Below, one piece after another: positions 22,784-30,116 of a DNA stretch of 30,124 bases (the stretch's first letter is position 1; every line of letters starts with the position of its first letter). The notes below the pieces were generated by a model that was not told the DNA's origin, made no database searches, and saw only the letters and a program-made list of their open reading frames with translations. The stretch lies in the NCBI GenBank assembly GCA_035711465.1, contig DASTCC010000167.1, forward strand, positions 1-30,124, in the 5' to 3' direction. The translations under genes were made by a program, and so were the position numbers. This DNA comes from DASTCC01 sp035711465 (GTDB lineage Bacteria; Acidobacteriota; Vicinamibacteria; Vicinamibacterales; SCN-69-37).

Positions 22784-24622
22784 ATGAGATCCGCCGCCCG
22801 CATTGCGCCGCTCCTGGTCATCGCTCTCGGTTTCGGTGCGACTGCCGCGCCGCCGGCGCGCGACGCCGCGAAAGCTCCCGCGATCACCGTCCGCGCCGAC
22901 GTCGCGCGCGACGTGTCGCGTCCGCTGGCGTCGATCGTCGACGAGATCCGTTCGGCCGATGTCACCGGTGCGCAGGCGCCGCAGGCGGCGCCGCCGCCGC
23001 CTTACGTCGCGCCGCCGGTCGCGCCGGCCGGCGCCGCCGTCGAGCAGACGACGATGGGTACGAAACAAGCGGCGGTGCTCGTCGAGAGCTTCGACGGTCT
23101 CGGCGTCGGCTTCGAGGGGCCGCACGGACCTTCGACCGGGCGTAATCCTTCCGACAACAGCCTCGCGGTCGGTCCCGATCACATCGTTCAGACGGTGAAC
23201 ACACGGCTCGCCATCTTCACGAAAAGGGGCAGCAAGTTTCCGGCGACCGGCAGGGTGCTCTACGGCGCGGTCCCGACCAACACCGTGTTCCACGGCTTCG
23301 GCGGCCGCTGCGAGGAGCGCAACAACGGCGACGCCGTCGTCCGCTACGACCAGCTCGCGGATCGCTGGCTGGTGGTGATGCCGTTGTTCTCGCGCGGACC
23401 GGTGCGTCCGGACCAGGTTCCGGCGCGCACGTCGGGCGAGCCGGCCGAGCGCAGTGTCGTCGGCCGTCAAGGACAGCCGGGCGCGGCCGCGCGCCTGTTC
23501 GTGCCGCCGCCTCCCGATCCCGCGCCGCCCGCGGCGCCGCCGGCCGGGCAGCGTGGACGAGGCGGCGCGCCAGGCGCCGGCCGTGGACCGGCCGAGCCGC
23601 AAGGCGCCTACTCGATGTGCTACGCGATCAGCACGTCGTCCGATCCGCTCGGCGAGTACTACCGCTACGAGTTCCTCCGCCCGCTCTTCCCGGACTATCC
23701 GCGTCCGGCGGTCTGGCCGGACGGCTATTACGTCCCGACCAGCACGGGCGACGACGTGATCGAGAAGCACGCGTGTGTCGTCGATCGCAACCGCATGCTG
23801 CGCGGCCAGCCGGCAACGGAGCAGTGCGTGATCATCGCCGACGTCAACTTCCTCAATAACGCCGACATCGACGGCAAGGCGGCGCCGCCCGCCGGCGCGC
23901 CGAACATCATGATGGCGACCGGCGGCACGCAGCTGCAGAAGATCGTCGAGGACGACGAGATCTACGCCTGGACGTTCACAGTGGATTGGAACGACCCGTC
24001 GAAGACGCGCGTCGAGGGCCCGATGAAGATTCCTGTGGCGCCCTACCATTACCTCTGCGACGGCCAGCTCACGAACTGCGTGCCGCAGCCGGGCGCCGAA
24101 CGCCGGCTCGACGCGCAGGGCGACAAGATCATGGCGCGGCTCGTGTACCGGCGGATCGGCAACCGCGAGTCGATCGTCGCCGTCCATTCGGTGAACACCG
24201 CCGCGGGCGGCGGCGGCGTGCGCTGGTACGAGTTTCGTCTCGACGCGAGCCGGGCGCCGAAGCTCTTTCAGCAGGGTACGTATGCGCCCGGCGGCGACTA
24301 CCGCTGGATGGCGAGCCCGGCGATCGACAAGAACGGCCACATCGGGATCGGCTACTCGTTCGGCGGCCCGAAACACTTCACCGGCCAGCGCTTCGCCGGC
24401 CGCCTCGACGGCGATCCACTCGGCCAGCTGACACTTCGCGAAACGGTCCTCGTCGAAGGCGAAGGCGCGCAGACGAACACGCTGCGCTGGGAGGACTATA
24501 CGCAGACGGCGGTCGACCCATCAGACGATTGCACGATCTGGTACGTCGGCGATTACTACAAGAAGGACGCGACGAATTACTCGACGAAGATCGGGGGTTT
24601 TAGGATGCCGAACTGTCGGTAA
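22784..24622 (+). CDS. Large secreted protein of unknown function, 612 aa
   Basis: Signal peptide MRSAARIAPLLVIALGFGATAA; ATG 22784 follows a GGAG a few bases upstream. A Pro/Ala-rich linker (~65-90) precedes VLVESFDGLGVGFEGPHGPSTGRNPSDNSLAVGPDHIVQTVNTRLAIFTKRG, which resembles the opening of secreted beta-propeller or exo-alpha-sialidase-like proteins. A second low-complexity insertion rich in Pro, Gly and Arg lies near residues 240-275. Then come repeated strand motifs (YSMCYAISTSSDPLGEYYRYEF, AVWPDGYYVPTSTGDDVIEKHACVVDRNRML, YRWMASPAIDKNGHIGIGYSFG, CTIWYVGDYYKKDATNYSTKIGGFR). Several cysteines may pair in the periplasm. Family known to me only as acidobacterial hypothetical. The stop codon lies in a 36-bp inverted repeat. 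Confidence 0.72.
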   Translation: MRSAARIAPLLVIALGFGATAAPPARDAAKAPAITVRADVARDVSRPLASIVDEIRSADVTGAQAPQAAPPPPYVAPPVAPAGAAVEQTTMGTKQAAVLVESFDGLGVGFEGPHGPSTGRNPSDNSLAVGPDHIVQTVNTRLAIFTKRGSKFPATGRVLYGAVPTNTVFHGFGGRCEERNNGDAVVRYDQLADRWLVVMPLFSRGPVRPDQVPARTSGEPAERSVVGRQGQPGAAARLFVPPPPDPAPPAAPPAGQRGRGGAPGAGRGPAEPQGAYSMCYAISTSSDPLGEYYRYEFLRPLFPDYPRPAVWPDGYYVPTSTGDDVIEKHACVVDRNRMLRGQPATEQCVIIADVNFLNNADIDGKAAPPAGAPNIMMATGGTQLQKIVEDDEIYAWTFTVDWNDPSKTRVEGPMKIPVAPYHYLCDGQLTNCVPQPGAERRLDAQGDKIMARLVYRRIGNRESIVAVHSVNTAAGGGGVRWYEFRLDASRAPKLFQQGTYAPGGDYRWMASPAIDKNGHIGIGYSFGGPKHFTGQRFAGRLDGDPLGQLTLRETVLVEGEGAQTNTLRWEDYTQTAVDPSDDCTIWYVGDYYKKDATNYSTKIGGFRMPNCR

Positions 24623-24716
24623 CGACGGGTGACGACAGGTCACGGCGGGTAACGGCAGGTGACGATGAGCGACGACAGGCACCCGCCGTGACCTGTCGTC
24701 ACCCGTCGTTACCGAC
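24615..24716. terminator. Perfect 36-bp inverted repeat built of 10-bp units, spanning both convergent stop codons
   Basis: 24615-24650 and 24681-24716 are exact reverse complements, with a 30-base loop. The left arm and loop form six 10-bp units (24619-24678), consensus GTRACGRCRG. The plus-strand gene ends with CGG TAA in the left arm and sdhB ends with CGG TAA in the right arm. As RNA each strand could fold a very long stem; no T-run follows, so any termination would be hairpin-driven or would need another factor. Confidence 0.8.
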
Positions 24717-25452
24717 CAGTAATTACTCTCAACATCCTACTGATCGGATCGTAGAACCGATCGACGACGCGCTCCTTGAGCGGAATGATCGCGTTGTCGG
24801 TGATGGTGATGTGCTCCGGGCAGACCTTGGTGCAGCACTTGGTGATGTTGCAGTAGCCGATCCCGAACTCGTCCTTGAGCTCGGCGACGCGGTCGGCGGT
24901 GTCGAGCGGGTGCATCTCCAGCGCGGCGGCGTGGACCAGGAAGCGCGGGCCGATGAACTCCGGGTGCTTGTGGTGGTCGCGCAGGACGTGGCAGACGTCC
25001 TGGCACAGATAGCACTCGATGCACTTGCGGAATTCCTGGACGCGATCGATGTCTTCCTGCTGCATCCGCCAGGTGCCGTCGGCGGCGTCGGGCTTGCGCG
25101 GCTTGAAGGGCTTGATCCGCTTCTTGACTTCGAAGTTCCACGACACGTCGGTGACCAGATCCTTGACGTGCGGGAAGGTGCGCATCGGCTCGATGGTCAC
25201 CGGCTCCCCCGGCGGCAGCGAGTTGAGCCGGGTCATGCACATCAGCTTCGGGTTGCCGTTGATCTCGGCCGAGCACGAGCCGCACTTGCCGGCCTTGCAG
25301 TTCCAACGGCAGGCGAGATCGGGGGCGCTCTCGGCCTGGACGAGGTGGACGGCGTCGAGCACGACCATGCCTTCTTCGACGTTGGTCGTGTACTCACGCA
25401 GCTCGCCCTTGCCCGCTTCACCGCGCCAGATGCGAAAGGTCTGCCTGGCCAT
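24709..25452 (-). CDS. sdhB: Succinate dehydrogenase/fumarate reductase iron-sulfur subunit, 247 aa
   Basis: Carries electrons from the flavoprotein to the membrane subunit. The N-terminal ferredoxin-like domain holds the [2Fe-2S] ligands Cys52, Cys57, Cys60 and Cys72 (NCKAGKCGSC, LMC). The C-terminal domain has CIECYLCQDVC (Cys144/147/150 with Cys154) and CNITKCCTKVCP (Cys201, Cys206/207, Cys211), the ligands for the [4Fe-4S] and [3Fe-4S] clusters. ATG 25452 is 2 bp after the sdhA stop. Its length matches the iron-sulfur subunit of mycobacterial Sdh1 (about 248 aa) rather than E. coli SdhB. The last two codons lie in the 36-bp inverted repeat. Confidence 0.95.
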   Translation of the reverse strand: MARQTFRIWRGEAGKGELREYTTNVEEGMVVLDAVHLVQAESAPDLACRWNCKAGKCGSCSAEINGNPKLMCMTRLNSLPPGEPVTIEPMRTFPHVKDLVTDVSWNFEVKKRIKPFKPRKPDAADGTWRMQQEDIDRVQEFRKCIECYLCQDVCHVLRDHHKHPEFIGPRFLVHAAALEMHPLDTADRVAELKDEFGIGYCNITKCCTKVCPEHITITDNAIIPLKERVVDRFYDPISRMLRVITGR

Positions 25453-25454
25453 GG

Positions 25455-27269
25455 CTACTTGTTCTCCTCGATGACCTGCTTGAGCTCGGCCGGCAACTCC
25501 GGGATGGCGACGCGCTCGAGCTGCATCGCGCCGTCGGCGCCCTTCGTGATCACGAAGTTGAAGGTGCTGAACGCGTCGGACTTCGACGGGTGGTCCTCGC
25601 GGAAGTGCGCGCCTCGGCTTTCCTTGCGCTCGATGCCGGCGCGCGCGATCGCCTCGGAGACGATGAGCAGGTTGGGCAGATCGATCGCGGTGTGCCAGCC
25701 GTTGTTGTACTCGCGATTGCCCGGCACGCCGGCCCTTGCGGCCCGGGCCTTGAGCGTCTCGATGCGATCGAGCGCCTCGCGCATCTCCGATTCCTGGCGC
25801 ACGATGCCGACGAGATCCTGCATCGTCGACTGCAGATCGCTCTGGATCGCGTAGGGGTTCTCGCCGGCGCTGCCGCGCTCGAACGGCTCGAGCGCGCGCT
25901 TGATCGCGGCGTCGACCTCGGCCTCGTCGATGCGGCCGGCGCCGTTCTTCTTCGCGAACCCGGCCGCGAATTCGCCGGCGCGCTTGCCGAAGACGACGAG
26001 GTCGGAGAGCGAGTTGCCGCCGAGACGGTTGGCGCCGTGCAGGCCGGCGGCTGCTTCGCCGGCGGCGAAGAGCCCGGGCAGCGTCGACATCTGCGTCTCG
26101 CCGTCGACGCGGATGCCGCCCATCGTGTAGTGCGTCGTCGGCCCGATCTCCATCGGCGTCGTGGTGATGTCGAGGTCGGCGAGCTGCTTGAACTGGTGGT
26201 ACATGCTCGGCAGCTTGCGCTTGATGTGCTCGGCCGAATTCGGGATGTGCTTCTTGATCCAGGCGATGTCGAGGTAGACGCCGCCGTGCGGGCTGCCGCG
26301 GCCAGCCTTGACTTCCCGGTTGATGCAGCGCGCGACGTGATCGCGGGTCAGGAGCTCCGGCGGACGCCGCGCCGACTTGTCGCCCTGGGTGTAGCGCCAG
26401 CCTTCGTCCTCGTTGTCGGCGGTCTGGTTCTTGTAGTTGTCCGGAATGTCGTCGAACATGAACCGGCGGCCGTCCTTGTTCTTGAGGACGCCGCCTTCGC
26501 CGCGCACGCCTTCGGTGACGAGGATGCCGCGCACCGACGGCGGCCAGACCATGCCGGTTGGATGGAACTGGATGAACTCGAGGTCCTGCAGCGCCGCGCC
26601 CGCTTCGTACGCGAGCGCGTAGCCGTCGCCGGTGTACTCCCAGCTGTTGCTGGTGATCCGGAACGCGCGGCCGAGGCCGCCCGTGGCCATGACCACCGCC
26701 TTCGCCTGGAAGACCATGAAGCGCCCGCGCTCCCGGTCGTAGCCGAGCGCGCCGACGACACGGCCGTCGTCCTTGAGGAGCGCGACGACGGTGTGCTCCA
26801 TGTAGAAATCGATACCGCGGTGGACGCCATAATCCTGGAGCGTCCGGATCATCTCGAGGCCGGTGCGATCGCCGACGTGGGCGAGGCGCGGGTAGCGGTG
26901 GCCGCCGAAGTTGCGCTGCAGGATGCGGCCGTCGGCAGTGCGATCGAAGACCGCGCCCCAGGCTTCGAGCTCGCGAACGCGATCCGGCGATTCCTTGGCG
27001 TGCAGCTCGGCCATGCGCCAGTTGTTCAAGTACTGACCGCCGCGCATGGTGTCGGCGAAGTGGACGCGCCAGTTGTCGCGATCGTCGACGTTGCCGATCG
27101 CCGCGGCCATGCCGCCTTCGGCCATGACGGTGTGTGCCTTGCCGAGCAGCGACTTGGTGATGACGCCGACCTTGACGCCCTGGGCCGACGCTTCGATCGC
27201 CGCGCGCAACCCGGCGCCGCCAGCGCCGATCACCAGGACGTCGTGTTGGATGACAGGGTAGTCGCCCAT
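25455..27269 (-). CDS. sdhA: Succinate dehydrogenase/fumarate reductase flavoprotein subunit, 604 aa
   Basis: Oxidises succinate to fumarate using covalent FAD. GAGGAGLRAAIEASAQG (residues ~16-31) is the dinucleotide-binding motif, KAHTVMAEGGMAAAIGN includes His46, the expected FAD attachment site, and GDRTGLEMIRTLQD, VMATGGLGRAFRITSN, HPTGMVWPPSVRGILVTEGVRGEGG, HYTMGGIRVD and GLFAAGEAAAGLHGANRLGGNSLSDLVVFGKRAG are family signatures containing the catalytic His and Arg. The C-terminal capping region ESRGAHFREDHP is also present. The start ATG 27269 overlaps the stop of the anchor gene by one base (TAATG), indicating coupled translation. Confidence 0.96.
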   Translation of the reverse strand: MGDYPVIQHDVLVIGAGGAGLRAAIEASAQGVKVGVITKSLLGKAHTVMAEGGMAAAIGNVDDRDNWRVHFADTMRGGQYLNNWRMAELHAKESPDRVRELEAWGAVFDRTADGRILQRNFGGHRYPRLAHVGDRTGLEMIRTLQDYGVHRGIDFYMEHTVVALLKDDGRVVGALGYDRERGRFMVFQAKAVVMATGGLGRAFRITSNSWEYTGDGYALAYEAGAALQDLEFIQFHPTGMVWPPSVRGILVTEGVRGEGGVLKNKDGRRFMFDDIPDNYKNQTADNEDEGWRYTQGDKSARRPPELLTRDHVARCINREVKAGRGSPHGGVYLDIAWIKKHIPNSAEHIKRKLPSMYHQFKQLADLDITTTPMEIGPTTHYTMGGIRVDGETQMSTLPGLFAAGEAAAGLHGANRLGGNSLSDLVVFGKRAGEFAAGFAKKNGAGRIDEAEVDAAIKRALEPFERGSAGENPYAIQSDLQSTMQDLVGIVRQESEMREALDRIETLKARAARAGVPGNREYNNGWHTAIDLPNLLIVSEAIARAGIERKESRGAHFREDHPSKSDAFSTFNFVITKGADGAMQLERVAIPELPAELKQVIEENK

Positions 27270-28096
27270 TACAGCAACCTCAGGTCATGCCAGACGCCCA
27301 TGGCACACAGACGCACGTAGAGATCGGTGAAGCCCACCCAGATCAGACTGATCCACGCCCACTTCATGTGCCAGCGGTTCAGGCAGCTGACGCAGGCGTA
27401 GGCGGACTTGCGCACCGGCCGGCCGGAGATCACGTCGAGGACGCCGCCGGCGAGATGACGGAGCGAGTGACAGCCGAACGTGTAGCAGCCGAGGAAGATC
27501 GCGTTGAGCAGCAGCACGATCGATCCGACGCCGATGCCGAATTCCGTCGCCGCGCCGGGCACGAGCACCGTCGATCCGTCGGCCGGGAACCACAGCGCGA
27601 CCCAGGCGTCGTAGCTGAGGATGGCGATGAACACGATCGCGACGTAGAGAAAATACCGATGGACGTTCTGGATGACGAGCGGGAACCACCGCTCGCCCAG
27701 GTACTTCTTGCGCGGCTCGCCGACGGCGCAGCCGGGCGGATCGGCCCAGAACGCCTTGTAGTAGGCGCCGCGATAGTAGTAGCAGGTGAAGCGGAATCCC
27801 ACCGGGCCCCAGAGGACCAGCACCGCCGCCGAGTAGGGCAGAAATGCGGGCCACCACGCCGGCTGCGCCGGTCCGCCGAACCACGAATGCGTCGACGGGC
27901 CGAACAGCAGCGGCGAGTACATCGGCGACAGATACGGGCCGTACTCGTAGTTGGCGTTCGAATATCCCGCCCAGGTCGCGTAGATGATGAAGGCTGTGAA
28001 ACCGAAGAACGTCAGGGCTGAAGGGACCCACCACGCGTCGCGCCGGGTGGTCTCACCAAACCGGCGCACGGGCAGGGTCGCGCGCGCTTGTGCCAA
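27269..28096 (-). CDS. sdhC: Succinate dehydrogenase membrane anchor with Cys/His pairs, 275 aa
   Basis: Inner-membrane anchor with about five helices (WWVPSALTFFGFTAFIIYATWAG, LPYSAAVLVLWGPVGFRFTCYYYRG, YFLYVAIVFIAILSYDAWVALWF, GIGVGSIVLLLNAIFLGCYTFGC, MKWAWISLIWVGFTDLYVRL). Potential metal ligands include His146, Cys204, Cys209-His210, His214, and CVSCLNRWH (Cys235, Cys238, His243). Gene order C-A-B and subunit lengths resemble mycobacterial Sdh1, and no separate sdhD exists. The start is a TTG at 28096, eight bases after GGAGG (28105-28109 on the plus strand as CCTCC); no ATG is available at the right place. A clear promoter lies upstream. Confidence 0.88.
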   Translation of the reverse strand: MAQARATLPVRRFGETTRRDAWWVPSALTFFGFTAFIIYATWAGYSNANYEYGPYLSPMYSPLLFGPSTHSWFGGPAQPAWWPAFLPYSAAVLVLWGPVGFRFTCYYYRGAYYKAFWADPPGCAVGEPRKKYLGERWFPLVIQNVHRYFLYVAIVFIAILSYDAWVALWFPADGSTVLVPGAATEFGIGVGSIVLLLNAIFLGCYTFGCHSLRHLAGGVLDVISGRPVRKSAYACVSCLNRWHMKWAWISLIWVGFTDLYVRLCAMGVWHDLRLL

Positions 28097-28104
28097 CTCA
28101 GGGG

Positions 28105-28158
28105 CCTCCAGGGCGAATCGGGCGCGCCCACGATATCGAACGCGGGCGTGTCAGGCAA
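28105..28158 (-). promoter_or_regulatory. sdhCAB promoter and ribosome binding site
   Basis: On the minus strand TTGCCT (28153-28158), a 17-bp spacer and TATCGT (28130-28135) form a sigma-70-type promoter, followed by GGAGG (28109-28105) eight bases before the TTG start. It overlaps the upstream in-frame extension of the CPBP gene, which supports that gene starting at 28175. Confidence 0.62.
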
Positions 28159-28174
28159 ATCCGCGCGAAACGTC

Positions 28175-28894
28175 ATGCGAAAATGGCGCGCGGTGATCGG
28201 CACCGTCCATTCTATCGAGTCGCTCGGCTGGTATCACCTCGCGGTCTTCGGAGTCCTCGTGCCGTTCCTGGCGTGGCGGAGTCAGCAGCGCTTCAACGCC
28301 GACCCGCAGGCGCTGCCGCGAGTGCGCGTGTTCCAGTCCGTCGCCTTGACGTTGATCGTGCTCGGGTTGCTGTCGTGGATCACCGCCGGCGCGCACGGGC
28401 TCGATCTGTTTCCGCCGATCACCTCGCCGCTCCTCGCGACCGCCGTTGGTGTCGCCAGTTACGCGATCGCCGTCGTGCTCATGCGCCCGCGCTGGCGTAC
28501 CGCCGTGCTCGAACGCCGGCGCGTCGTCCACCTCTTCACGCCGGAGACCCGGGCCGAGCGCGGCTGGTGGATCGTCGTCTCGACGCTCGCCGGCGTCTCT
28601 GAAGAGATCTCGTGGCGCGGCGTGCAGCCGGTGATCCTCGCCGCGCTCTGCGGCAGCCCGTGGCTCGCCGCGATCGTCTGCGCGATCGCGTTCGGCGTCG
28701 CTCACGTCATTCAAGGCTGGCGATCGGTCGCGGCGATTGCCGTGTTCGCGCTCGGCTTTCAGGCGACGGTCTGGCTGACCGGCACCCTCGTCGTCGCGAT
28801 CGTCGTGCACGCGGCCTACGACATCACGGCCGGGTTCGCGTACGCGCGGCTGGCGCGGGAGCTCGGCGCGCCGCCGGCCGCGGCGCAGTCCTGA
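28175..28894 (+). CDS. CPBP family intramembrane metalloprotease, 239 aa
   Basis: Membrane protein with about seven hydrophobic segments. It has the three CPBP (CAAX protease and bacteriocin-processing, Abi) motifs: EEISWR at 143-148 (EExxxR), FGVAH ending at His177, and HAAYD (His212, Asp216). All presumed catalytic and zinc-coordinating residues are present. Members process prenylated or signal-like peptides or confer bacteriocin self-immunity, but the substrate here is unknown. ATG 28175 was chosen since the longer reading frame from 28088 runs through the divergent sdh promoter and overlaps sdhC. It is not obviously in an operon. Confidence 0.87.
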   Translation: MRKWRAVIGTVHSIESLGWYHLAVFGVLVPFLAWRSQQRFNADPQALPRVRVFQSVALTLIVLGLLSWITAGAHGLDLFPPITSPLLATAVGVASYAIAVVLMRPRWRTAVLERRRVVHLFTPETRAERGWWIVVSTLAGVSEEISWRGVQPVILAALCGSPWLAAIVCAIAFGVAHVIQGWRSVAAIAVFALGFQATVWLTGTLVVAIVVHAAYDITAGFAYARLARELGAPPAAAQS

Positions 28895-28917
28895 GGTCCG
28901 TGCGGCCGCGAGCGGCG

Positions 28918-29991
28918 CTAACCCGCCTCGACGAAGTCGGCCGTGTCGTGCGCGTCGCCGGCGGCGGGCGGGCGAGAGAAGTCGCCGCCGTCGATCAGCT
29001 CGTCGGTGACGTAGTCGAGCGCCGCGTCGTCCGATCGCGCGAGCAGCGCCTCGAGCGGCGAGCGCGGATCGAACGCGCTCTCGCGTGTCTGCATCGACGG
29101 CCAGGTGCCGTCGGCGCGCCGCGGCGCGTAGCGGCACCAAAATCCGGCATGCCAGCGCAGGAAGTCGCGCAGGCGGGTCAAGCCGTACTCGTCCTCGCCC
29201 CAGTGCTCGCGCGCGAGCGCGACGTAGCGCCGGTAGATCGCGACGCGCTCGTCGGCGCTGATGTTCCAGTAGCTGCCCTCACGCGCCTCACGGAAGATCC
29301 ACGGCTTGATCAGCGCGCCGCGCGCGATCATCACCGCGGCGCACTTCGACGCCGCGAGCCGATCCTTGATCTCGTGCGGGAACAGCAGATCGCCGTTGCC
29401 GATCACCGGAATCGGCACCATCGCCGCGATCTCCGCGATCGTGTCCCAGTCGGCCGGATGCCGGTAGCGCGCTTCGCGCGTGCGGCCGTGCACCGTCAAC
29501 GCCGCCGCGCCGGCATCGACCGCCGCCTGCGCCAGGTCGCGGTAGTTCTGCTGCGTCGCCGACCAGCCGAGGCGAATCTTGATCGTCACCGGCACCTTGA
29601 CCGCGGCACGCATCGCCTCGACGATGCGGCGGACGCGATTCGGCTGGCGGCCGAGCGCCGCGCCGAGTCCCATCCGCGTGAAGTGATCGATCGGGCAGCC
29701 GAGGTTCAGATCGACGAAGTCGGCGCCGCGCGCTTCGGCCATCGCCGCCGCGAACGCGACCTCGTCGGGCCGGTTGCCAGCAAGCTGCACGCCGAAGCAA
29801 GGCTCGTCGGCCGCGCGCCGCACCAGCGCCAGCTCGCTGCGCCGCCGCTGCCGAAGCCGGCGCGCCACCACCATCTCGCTTACGAGCACGCGCGCGCCGA
29901 GCTCGACGCAGAGGCGCCGATAGGGCAGGTTCGAGCCCTTGGTCATCGGCGCCACGACGATGGCGCCGGGCAGCGACTCGAGGAAGGACAT
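28918..29991 (-). CDS. tRNA-dihydrouridine synthase, 357 aa
   Basis: FMN enzyme that reduces uridine to dihydrouridine in tRNA D-loops. IVVAPMTKGSNLPYRRLCVELGARVLVSEMVVARRL is the N-terminal barrel signature; GADFVDLNLGCPIDHFTRMGLGAALGRQP holds the NxGCP cysteine, VPVTIKIRLGW the conserved Lys/Arg, ALTVHGRTREARYRHPADWDTIAEI the HGR motif, and PVIGNGDL plus AVMIARGALIKPWIF the phosphate-binding end. The C-terminal ~110 residues form the helical tRNA-binding region. ATG 29991 is chosen because it begins the barrel and a TAATAT hexamer ends 5 bp upstream. The frame continues to 30099 but only through the heptamer tract. Confidence 0.93.
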   Translation of the reverse strand: MSFLESLPGAIVVAPMTKGSNLPYRRLCVELGARVLVSEMVVARRLRQRRRSELALVRRAADEPCFGVQLAGNRPDEVAFAAAMAEARGADFVDLNLGCPIDHFTRMGLGAALGRQPNRVRRIVEAMRAAVKVPVTIKIRLGWSATQQNYRDLAQAAVDAGAAALTVHGRTREARYRHPADWDTIAEIAAMVPIPVIGNGDLLFPHEIKDRLAASKCAAVMIARGALIKPWIFREAREGSYWNISADERVAIYRRYVALAREHWGEDEYGLTRLRDFLRWHAGFWCRYAPRRADGTWPSMQTRESAFDPRSPLEALLARSDDAALDYVTDELIDGGDFSRPPAAGDAHDTADFVEAG

Positions 29992-29996
29992 TGCTG

Positions 29997-30002
29997 ATAT
30001 TA
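29997..30002 (-). promoter_or_regulatory. Probable -10 hexamer TAATAT of the dihydrouridine synthase gene
   Basis: TAATAT on the minus strand ends 5 bp before ATG 29991, in an AT-rich patch. No -35 or Shine-Dalgarno sequence is seen, so a leaderless transcript is possible. Confidence 0.45.
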
Positions 30003-30012
30003 AAGAACACTT

Positions 30013-30116
30013 GTGGGCCCTGGGCCTTGGGGCTTGGGCTGGCTTGAGCTCTCTACGGTAACTCGGCCCTCGGCTCAAGGCCCAAGGCCCACCGCCCAAG
30101 CCCCAAGGCCCAAACC
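30013..30116. repeat. 7-bp-period tract with an 18-bp perfect inverted repeat
   Basis: Two heptad arrays face each other. The left one reads GTGGGCC, CTGGGCC, TTGGGGC, TTGGGCT; the right one CTCGGCC, CTCGGCT, CAAGGCC twice, CACCGCC, CAAGCCC, CAAGGCC. GGGCCTTGGGGCTTGGGC (30022-30039) is exactly complementary to 30094-30111, with a 54-bp spacer in which CTTGAGC (30043-30049) also pairs with GCTCAAG (30073-30079). The tract runs to near the window edge, so its full extent is unknown. Confidence 0.75.

Noticed and set aside
21434..24376. 980-codon minus-strand frame covering the MATE and secreted-protein genes
   Set aside because: It spans two real plus-strand genes and the gap between them, is extremely Arg/His/Asp-rich and shows no recognisable domain.
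24619..24716. Possible CRISPR-like array from the short repeats
   Set aside because: Units are 10 bp, contiguous and without spacers, and no cas genes are nearby.
25590..27320. 576-codon plus-strand frame opposite sdhA
   Set aside because: Antisense shadow; sdhA on the minus strand has all flavoprotein signatures.
28088..28174. N-terminal extension of the CPBP protease
   Set aside because: It overlaps the sdh promoter and ribosome site on the other strand and adds no family-like sequence.
29992..30099. N-terminal extension of the dihydrouridine synthase
   Set aside because: It encodes only the heptamer tract and lies upstream of a -10 hexamer; the family begins at ATG 29991.
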